Shown here piece after piece: positions 58,729 to 64,000 of a DNA stretch of 64,000 bases. Each line of letters starts with the position of its first letter. Position 1 is the stretch's first letter. This DNA comes from Amycolatopsis nalaikhensis. GTDB taxonomy: Bacteria; Actinomycetota; Actinomycetes; Mycobacteriales; Pseudonocardiaceae. Where the stretch lies: positions 5,153,501 to 5,217,500 of the forward strand of contig NZ_CP127173.1 of NCBI RefSeq assembly GCF_030264295.1. Direction: 5' to 3'. A model generated the notes under the pieces. It worked only from the letters and a program-made list of their open reading frames with translations. It had not been told where the DNA came from and did no database searches. The translations under genes and the position numbers were made by a program.

Positions 58729-60861
58729 TCAGTGGCAGAACACGACCTCCGGGTAGGCGGGCCGGTCGAGCTCCGGCCGCGCCACCCCGCGCAGGTGCTG
58801 GTCGAAGAACGCGGTGACGTACGTCCGGATGATCGTCTGGGTGCGCAGCGCGGTGGTCGTCGCGCCGATGTCGACGCCGAGCTCTTCCCCCACCAGGCCG
58901 ACGTCGGTGAACGACGCGTGCTGGGTGCCCTTCACCTCGGCCCAGCGCCGCCAGCCGGTCAGCTGGGCCCAGTCCCGCTCCCACGGCTCGTTCCCCGGTG
59001 CGCAGGTCGTGGCGGCGAGCTGGTGGCTGACGAACATGAACGGCCGCGACAGCCCGGGCGGCTCCAGCGCGACCTGGGTCGTGCCGTCGATGTCCATCCC
59101 CGCCTTGACGCGAGCGTCGGCGACCATCGTCGGCAGCGTGCTCGCGCCGCCGGCGGAGTGCCCGGCCATGCCGATCCGGGACGCGTCGAGCAGCGGGCCC
59201 CACTTCGGCGAGCGGGTCAGCGCGTCCAGCACGAACGACACGTCGGCGGCGCGGCCCAGCTCCAGCTTCCGCCAGAACGCGTCGTCGTGCGGCACCTCGC
59301 AGGACGCGCACCCGGCGAACCGCCCGTCGGGGAAGCTGGTCCCGGTGTTCTCGTAGGTGTGGCCGACCAGCGCGACGGCGTACCCGTGGCTCGCCAGGTC
59401 TTCGGCCAGCGCGGTGAGCGTGGCGCGCGGCTTGGTGTAGCCGGGTGACAGCACGACCAGCGGGAGGTCGTGGCCGTCCGGCCGGGCGTCGGCCACCGCG
59501 TGGGTCACCATCGTGGTGAGCAGGTCCGAGGGGACGTCGAGGCCGCTGCCCTCGAGCAGCGCCGCCGACTCCGCGGCGGTCAGGTACCGCGTCTTCGGGC
59601 CGTGCGCCGAAGCCGTCGGGTAGAAGAGCGACACCATGAGTTCGCGGTAGGGCACCGACGGCACCCACGGGTCCGGCCGCGAGGTGTCCTTCAGGTACAC
59701 GGCGGTGCTGCCCACCGGCCGGTCCCCGGTCGGCGCGGGCAGGTAGGGCGTCGACGTCCGGGCGAAGGAGACCTCGGGGTGACGCGGTGACGGTTCGTCG
59801 AGCAACGGTTGCTCCTTTCCGCTCAGGTGCCGGTCGAAGAAGGCCCGGACATAGGCCGCGGTGACGGCTTGGCCGCGGGCGGCGGGGGTCGTCGCGCCGA
59901 AGTCCAGGCCGAGCTGCTCGCCGACCAGCCCGATGTCGGTGAACGACGGGTGCGCCATCCCGGCGACGACGAGCCAGCGCTTCCAGCCCGTCAGCCGGTC
60001 CCAGTCCCGTTGCCAGGTATCGGATTCCGCGCCGGTGCCCGGCGCGTAGCGGCTTTGCCTGCCGAGGAGCAGGAACGGCCGGTCCAGTGTGGTCAGTGAG
60101 CCGTTCGTGGTGCCGTCGATGTCGATTCCGGCCTTGACCCGGGGATCGGCGACCATCGTGTCGAGCGTGCTCGCGCCGCCGACCGAGTGCCCGGCCATGC
60201 CGATGCGCGCCGGGTCGATCAGGGACGCCCACTTCGAGTGCGTCAATGAGTCCAGGACGAACGAGACGTCGGTCGCCCGGCCCCGCTGCAGCTTCCGCCA
60301 GAAGGCGTCGTCGTAGTTCCCGCAAGCGGCGCAGCCGGTGACGTGCCCGTCGGGGAACGTCGTGGCGACGTTTTCGTAGGTGTGGTCGACCACGGCGACG
60401 GCGGTGCCGTGGCTGGCCAGGTCTTCGGCGAGCGACGTCAGTTCGGCGCGAGGCCGCTTGAAGCCGGGCGAGAGCACGACGAGCGGCAGGCGGCGCCCGG
60501 CGGGCCGCGCGTCGACGACGGCGTCCGTGCGGACGGTGGTCAGCACCGACGGCGGGATGCCGGTGATCCCGGCCTCCTCGAACACGGCCTTCGCCTCGGC
60601 CTCGCTCATGAACTGCTTCTTCGCTCCCTGCGCCGAAGCCGTGGGGTAGAAGAGCGAGACCATGAGTTCGCGGTAGGGCACCGACGGCACCCACGGGTCG
60701 GGCCGCGAAGTGTCTTTGAGGTACAGGGAAGTCGTCCCGACGGGCTGGGAGCCGGTCGGTTTCGCCAGCGAGAGCGCCGGTTCCGCCGCCGAGGCGGCCG
60801 GGGCCGACAGGGTGAGCGTGGCGGCCAGGAAGATCGTTGTCTTGACTGCGAGAGTGCGCAT
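58729..60861 (-). CDS. Secreted tandem-duplicated alpha/beta hydrolase (PAF-acetylhydrolase-like)
   Basis: A 710-residue exported protein made of two complete copies of one hydrolase domain (about 28-365 and 370-710). Both copies keep the nucleophile elbow (GHSVGG with Ser226; GHSAGG with Ser569), the Asp in DIDGT and the His in HPSFTD (304) and HASFTD (648). A 30-residue segment beginning LKDTSRPDPWVPSV occurs in both copies, 341 residues apart and almost identical. A signal peptide MRTLAVKTTIFLAATLTLSA precedes copy 1. The family cleaves acyl esters such as platelet-activating factor or polymers. A fused double copy is unusual. Confidence 0.9.
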   Translation of the reverse strand: MRTLAVKTTIFLAATLTLSAPAASAAEPALSLAKPTGSQPVGTTSLYLKDTSRPDPWVPSVPYRELMVSLFYPTASAQGAKKQFMSEAEAKAVFEEAGITGIPPSVLTTVRTDAVVDARPAGRRLPLVVLSPGFKRPRAELTSLAEDLASHGTAVAVVDHTYENVATTFPDGHVTGCAACGNYDDAFWRKLQRGRATDVSFVLDSLTHSKWASLIDPARIGMAGHSVGGASTLDTMVADPRVKAGIDIDGTTNGSLTTLDRPFLLLGRQSRYAPGTGAESDTWQRDWDRLTGWKRWLVVAGMAHPSFTDIGLVGEQLGLDFGATTPAARGQAVTAAYVRAFFDRHLSGKEQPLLDEPSPRHPEVSFARTSTPYLPAPTGDRPVGSTAVYLKDTSRPDPWVPSVPYRELMVSLFYPTASAHGPKTRYLTAAESAALLEGSGLDVPSDLLTTMVTHAVADARPDGHDLPLVVLSPGYTKPRATLTALAEDLASHGYAVALVGHTYENTGTSFPDGRFAGCASCEVPHDDAFWRKLELGRAADVSFVLDALTRSPKWGPLLDASRIGMAGHSAGGASTLPTMVADARVKAGMDIDGTTQVALEPPGLSRPFMFVSHQLAATTCAPGNEPWERDWAQLTGWRRWAEVKGTQHASFTDVGLVGEELGVDIGATTTALRTQTIIRTYVTAFFDQHLRGVARPELDRPAYPEVVFCH

Positions 60862-60881
60862 GGTTTCCCCCAGACTGGTCG

Positions 60882-61871
60882 TCAGGACAAGTGGCGGACG
60901 CGGCGGAAGCAGAACGCGGTGAGCGCGGCCGTCAGCACGAGGTAGAGCGCCAGTTCCAGCCACTGCAGGGCCCAGAACCGGGAGCCGGGCTGGTAGGTGA
61001 TGTGCTGGTGGTAGCCGTGGGCGTCCAGCTGGGCGAGGCACGCGCTGACCGTCCCGTGGTCCGGCGGGCCCGCTTCCCGGCTCGGCTTCGGCATGCAGTG
61101 CTGCACGAAGTCGGGCAGCGGGGTCACCGCGTTCCCGGCCGGGTCCACGGTTTCGTTGGTCAGCATCCACGCCCCGGCGGGCCGGGTCACGCCGATCTCC
61201 TCGATCACCCCGGACTCGTTGCCGGTGATGTTCGTGATGTTCCGGTCGGTGATCGAAACCGTCTCGTCCACCGGCGGCAGCAGGTACGGCCGCACGAAGA
61301 CCGGCACGAGCAGCAGCACCGCGGCGAGGGCGACGAGCGTGACGGCCATCGCGGCCAGCGTGCGCCGCAGCAGCATCCCGACGGCAACGCCCAGGACGAG
61401 CGCGAAGGCCGCGTAGCCGATCGGCGCGATCCCGCGCGCGCCGAACACCGCGGGCGCGATGCGCGCCAGCGCCCCGGGTGCGGTGCGGGCGCTCGCGAGC
61501 GCGTCGATCGGGCTCGCCCACCAGGTCACCGCCAGGCTCAGCACGCCACCGGCGAGCATCGCGGCGGCGACGCCGAAACCGAGCTTCGTGGTGAGCCAGC
61601 GCTTGCGCGTGACCGTCTGGTTCCACACCAGGCTGTGCGTGCCGCTCTCCAGTTCGCGCGTGATCATCGGGGCGCCCCAGAACACGCCGATGACCGCGGG
61701 CAGCAGGTACAGCACCAGGATCGTGCCGCTGAAGAGGACGTCCTGGTCGGAGAAGTCGGTGCGGCCGACCAGGTCCGGCCCGGTGACGGCGAGCACGACG
61801 GCGATCGCGGCCAGGCCGGCGAACACCGACAGGGCGGGGACGCGGAACTGGCGCCAGGCGAGCCAGGTCAT
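60882..61871 (-). CDS. ABC transporter permease of the GntR-linked system
   Basis: A 329-residue protein with six hydrophobic segments: MTWLAWRQFRVPALSVFAGLAAIAVVLAV, FGAPMITRELESGTHSLVWNQTVTRKRWL and later AALTAFCFRRVRHLS. The long extracytoplasmic loop (about 190-300) has DNITNITGNESG-like Asn-rich sequence. It overlaps the ATPase stop by four bases (ATGA). Third gene of the GntR operon. Confidence 0.9.
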   Translation of the reverse strand: MTWLAWRQFRVPALSVFAGLAAIAVVLAVTGPDLVGRTDFSDQDVLFSGTILVLYLLPAVIGVFWGAPMITRELESGTHSLVWNQTVTRKRWLTTKLGFGVAAAMLAGGVLSLAVTWWASPIDALASARTAPGALARIAPAVFGARGIAPIGYAAFALVLGVAVGMLLRRTLAAMAVTLVALAAVLLLVPVFVRPYLLPPVDETVSITDRNITNITGNESGVIEEIGVTRPAGAWMLTNETVDPAGNAVTPLPDFVQHCMPKPSREAGPPDHGTVSACLAQLDAHGYHQHITYQPGSRFWALQWLELALYLVLTAALTAFCFRRVRHLS

Positions 61872-62749
61872 CGGAGCACCTCCAGTGCGGGCCGCGCGGC
61901 GGCCGGGTTGCTCATGTACTCGAGGACGAGGTCTTCGAGGCCGATCCGCCCGACCGTCCACACGGGATCGAGGATCGGCGCCTCGGTGCGGACGACGAGG
62001 GTGGTCTGGCGGTCGGTGTGCTTGGCGGAGACGACGTGCTGGTCCGACGGCAGCGTGTCGACGTCCCGGCGCGGCCCGGAGAGCCGGTGGTGCGTGGCGA
62101 GCAGCTCTTCGACGTCGCCCATCACCCGGACCTGCGACGCGACCAGCACGACGAGGTGGTCGCAGACCCGCTCGAGGTCGTTGACCAGGTGCGAGGACAT
62201 GACGACCGACAGCCCGTGCTCGGCGACGGCTTCCATGAGGTCCTGCAGGAACTCCCGGCGCGCCAGCGGGTCCAGCGCGGCGACGGGTTCGTCGAGCAGC
62301 AGCAGTTCGGGCCGTTTGGCGATGCCGATGGTGAGCGCGAGCTGCGCGCGCTGGCCACCGGAGAGCTTTCCGGCGTGCTGCTCGGGGTTCAGCCCCAGTC
62401 GTTCGATCCGCTTCGCGGCGAGCGCGGCGTCCCAGCGCGGGTTGAGGTGCGCGCCGAGCCGCAGGTGCTCTTCGATGGTGAGCCCGGAGTAGACGGGCGT
62501 GTTCTGGGCGACGTAACCGACTTTCGCCAGCTGGTCCGGGCCGCTGCCGGGCACGCCACCGCACACCTCGATGGTGCCGGTGGTCGGCTCCAGCATGCCG
62601 GAGGCGATGTTCAGCAAGGTCGACTTGCCCGCGCCGTTCGGCCCGACGAGCCCGGTGACGTGCCCGGCCTCGATCTCCAGCGTGCAGCCGGTCAGCGCCC
62701 AGTCGCGCTTGTACTTCTTGCCCAGTCCCTGGGCACGCAGGACGGTCAC
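61868..62749 (-). CDS. ABC transporter ATP-binding protein of the GntR-linked system
   Basis: A 293-residue ATPase: Walker A GPNGAGKST near residue 36, signature LSGGQRAQLAL, Walker B LLLDEPVAALDP and switch His in VMSSHLVNDLERV. The C-terminal domain binds the permease. The GTG start overlaps the GntR stop. The operon order GntR-ATPase-permease is that of YtrA-type cell-envelope stress exporters. Confidence 0.94.
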   Translation of the reverse strand: MTVLRAQGLGKKYKRDWALTGCTLEIEAGHVTGLVGPNGAGKSTLLNIASGMLEPTTGTIEVCGGVPGSGPDQLAKVGYVAQNTPVYSGLTIEEHLRLGAHLNPRWDAALAAKRIERLGLNPEQHAGKLSGGQRAQLALTIGIAKRPELLLLDEPVAALDPLARREFLQDLMEAVAEHGLSVVMSSHLVNDLERVCDHLVVLVASQVRVMGDVEELLATHHRLSGPRRDVDTLPSDQHVVSAKHTDRQTTLVVRTEAPILDPVWTVGRIGLEDLVLEYMSNPAAARPALEVLR

Positions 62750-63138
62750 GCTATGTCCTCTCTGGCGGAGTCGCGAAACGTGGACATCAGCAGGGCCTCG
62801 ATGCTCTCTTCGTCGAGCCCGGCCTTGCGGGCTTTCGCCAGCCAGCGGCGCAGGTCCTGCCGCAGCGGCCCGAGCACGGCGAACGACGCGCCGTTGAGCG
62901 TCGCCGTCACGAAGGTCCCGACGCCGGGCCGCGCCGAGACGAGGCCGTCGTGCTCCAGTTCGCGGTAGGCCTTCAGCACGGTGTTGGGGTTGATCGCGAG
63001 GTCGGCGACCACGTCCTTGACCTTCGGGAGCTGGTCTCCCTCGTTGAGCAGGCCGAGGCGCAGCGCGTGCCGCACCTGCTGGACCAGCTGCTGGTACGGC
63101 GACAGGCCGGACCTCGCGTCCAGGTGGAACTCGATCAT
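62746..63138 (-). CDS. GntR-family (YtrA-like) repressor
   Basis: A 130-residue regulator with only a winged HTH (SPYQQLVQQVRHALRLGLLNEGDQLPKVKDVVADLAINPNTVLKAYRELEHDGLVSARPGVGTFV) and a short helical tail, the YtrA pattern. ATG 63138 follows GGAG; ATG 63150 is too close. It probably represses its own operon through AT-rich palindromes at 63155-63177. Confidence 0.92.
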   Translation of the reverse strand: MIEFHLDARSGLSPYQQLVQQVRHALRLGLLNEGDQLPKVKDVVADLAINPNTVLKAYRELEHDGLVSARPGVGTFVTATLNGASFAVLGPLRQDLRRWLAKARKAGLDEESIEALLMSTFRDSAREDIA

Positions 63139-63154
63139 CGGCAACTCCATTTAT

Positions 63155-63177
63155 CTAGTTGCCTAGTACTATAGCTA
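63155..63177. promoter_or_regulatory. AT-rich palindromic operator of the GntR-ABC operon
   Basis: A short AT-rich island in GC-rich DNA: CTAG twice eight bases apart (63155-63158, 63163-63166), the perfect palindrome TAGTACTA (63164-63171) and TAGCTA (63172-63177). It starts 17 bases upstream of the GntR start. The remainder of the 360-base divergent gap (63139-63498) is the family B repeat and the TAP-like gene leader. Confidence 0.6.
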
Positions 63178-63235
63178 AAGTCTGCCGGTGAGTGCCAGAG
63201 ATCTTTTCGGCGCGGCTCGCGCGGGTCGGCGGCAA

Positions 63236-63350
63236 GCGCCCTAATGTGGCGTTGGGTGCATCCAGCGCACCGAACGCCACATTGGGTGCGTTGAGCGCAC
63301 CGAACGCCACATTGGGTGCGTTGAGCGCACCGAACGCCACATTGGGGCGC
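63236..63350. repeat. Family B intergenic inverted-repeat array (3 x 30 bases plus ends)
   Basis: A 115-base element with outer arms GCGCCCTAA and TTGGGGCGC and 30-base units around GCGTTGAGCGC. It has the same length and period as the copy at 32812. It lies between divergent genes (GntR and the TAP-like hydrolase), so it is not at any 3' end. Confidence 0.92.
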
Positions 63351-63498
63351 ATCGGCGAGGTCCGCGGGCGCTCGGGTGGTGCCGGAGATCTTTTTCGGGC
63401 CCGCGCTCAACCTCGCCGCGGGGCCACCCGTCTGAGGAGGTGATCGTTTCCCCGTCCCGAAAGGACTTTTCGTGCTTCGTTTTCCTGGGGGAGGCTTC

Positions 63499-64000
63499 GT
63501 GCGCGGCCTGGTCGTCGCGCTCGGGGTCTCGACGGCCGTGGTGGCCGGCCCGGCGGTGGCGTCCGCCTCCGCCGACAGCGTGCCGACGCCGCGGCTGAGC
63601 TGGACGGACTGCCGAGACGGCTTCCAGTGCGCCACCGCGCGGGTGCCGCTGGACTACGACCGGCCGTCGGGCACGCAGATCGACCTCGCGCTCATCAAGG
63701 AGCCCGCCACCGATCCCGCGCACAAGCTCGGCACGCTGTTCGTCAACTTCGGCGGCCCCGGCGCGTCCGGCCTGCAGCGGCTGCGGGAGCGGGGCAAGTG
63801 GCCGTGGCTGTTCTCCGCCGAGCTGCGCGCCCGGTTCGACGTCGTGTCGTGGGACCCGCGCGGCATCGGGAACAGCACCGCGGTGCGCTGCTTCGACACG
63901 CAAGCCGAGCAGGAGTCGTTCTTCGGCGCGTTCCCGGAGATGCCGGGTGATCCGAGCGGCAACGCGGCGTTCTACGCGAAGTCGAAGGAGCTGGCCGACC
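63499..64000 (+). CDS. Secreted TAP-like alpha/beta hydrolase, N-terminal part (3' end outside window)
   Basis: The first 167 codons of an exported alpha/beta hydrolase of the SlpD/SlpE tripeptidyl-aminopeptidase group. The signal peptide is MRGLVVALGVSTAVVAGPAVASA. Then LSWTDCRDGFQCATARVPLDY, the oxyanion GTLFVNFGGPGASG and VVSWDPRGIGNST. The nucleophile elbow is beyond the window. GTG 63499 follows GGGGGAGG; GTG 63472 in the same frame, with AAGGA upstream, is possible. Confidence 0.88.
   Translation, partial: MRGLVVALGVSTAVVAGPAVASASADSVPTPRLSWTDCRDGFQCATARVPLDYDRPSGTQIDLALIKEPATDPAHKLGTLFVNFGGPGASGLQRLRERGKWPWLFSAELRARFDVVSWDPRGIGNSTAVRCFDTQAEQESFFGAFPEMPGDPSGNAAFYAKSKELAD

Noticed and set aside
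60862..61626. Extension of the double hydrolase frame upstream to 61626
   Set aside because: The extension is antisense-like Arg-rich sequence inside the ABC permease gene; ATG 60861 starts a perfect signal peptide.
1..64000. tRNA, rRNA and prophage genes
   Set aside because: No cloverleaf, rRNA motif, integrase or phage structural gene could be supported.

Overview
The window is 64 kb of very GC-rich DNA from an actinomycete chromosome. Most neighbouring genes on one strand overlap by 1-4 bases (ATGA/GTGA), and GTG starts are common. An SsgB-like sporulation/septation protein, a SigK/RskA pair with a fasciclin lipoprotein, a luciferase-like (LLM) monooxygenase, a conservon (roadblock/DUF742/GTPase cassette) and an MHYT protein together suggest a mycelial member of the Pseudonocardiales, such as Amycolatopsis. 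That placement is inference from gene content. I saw no rRNA, tRNA, CRISPR or prophage. The single mobile element recognised is an IS110-family insertion sequence.

Layout. 1-12 kb: the end of ilvD, an AMP-dependent ligase and an ssgB-like gene; a sigK-rskA-molybdopterin oxidoreductase-fasciclin block with a SigK-type promoter; an LLM monooxygenase; a TetR/zinc-less MDR oxidoreductase pair with tandem operators; a secreted cutinase/PET-hydrolase homologue; a second TetR and a FrnE-like DsbA protein. 12.4-22 kb: a LacI-controlled operon with two ABC permeases, a solute-binding lipoprotein, GH51 arabinofuranosidase, GH35 beta-galactosidase and secreted GH30-lectin. I read it as a type II arabinogalactan utilisation locus. 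22-30 kb: EamA exporter/CGNR regulator pair with two matching operators, DUF3140, GAF-ANTAR, then an RpiR-controlled catabolic cluster (maleate isomerase-like, MFS, GAF, amidohydrolase) and an aldo/keto reductase.

30.8-39.8 kb is a local regulon around a large LAL-type LuxR regulator. Four promoters carry the same operator (GTGACGTAC-N6-TGCGTCAC or a variant of it), and the -10-like CTARCGT begins exactly 53 bases after the operator's first base in all four. They precede a DUF6130 lipoprotein gene, a tannase/feruloyl esterase, a Tat-lipoprotein alpha/beta hydrolase, and an OsmC/Ohr-alpha/beta hydrolase operon. The DUF6130 gene has been split by the IS110 element, whose 5' non-coding end folds like a bridge RNA.

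39.8-64 kb: ABC-F ATPase with a possible attenuator leader, epimerase, DUF4383, an HTH regulator, the conservon plus an MHYT membrane protein, thioesterase, SDR, ferritin, an FNT-family channel, DUF5313, a DHFR-like reductase, LysR, a two-component system with an ABC exporter, an internally duplicated secreted alpha/beta hydrolase, a GntR-ABC operon and the start of a secreted TAP-like peptidase.

The most unusual feature is spread across the window. Eleven intergenic inverted-repeat elements belong to three sequence families (A, B, C). All share a 30-base period around small palindromes and have fixed lengths (A 53; C 83; B 85 or 115). Base changes in one arm are matched by compensating changes in the other, which points to selection on a hairpin or cruciform rather than on a protein.
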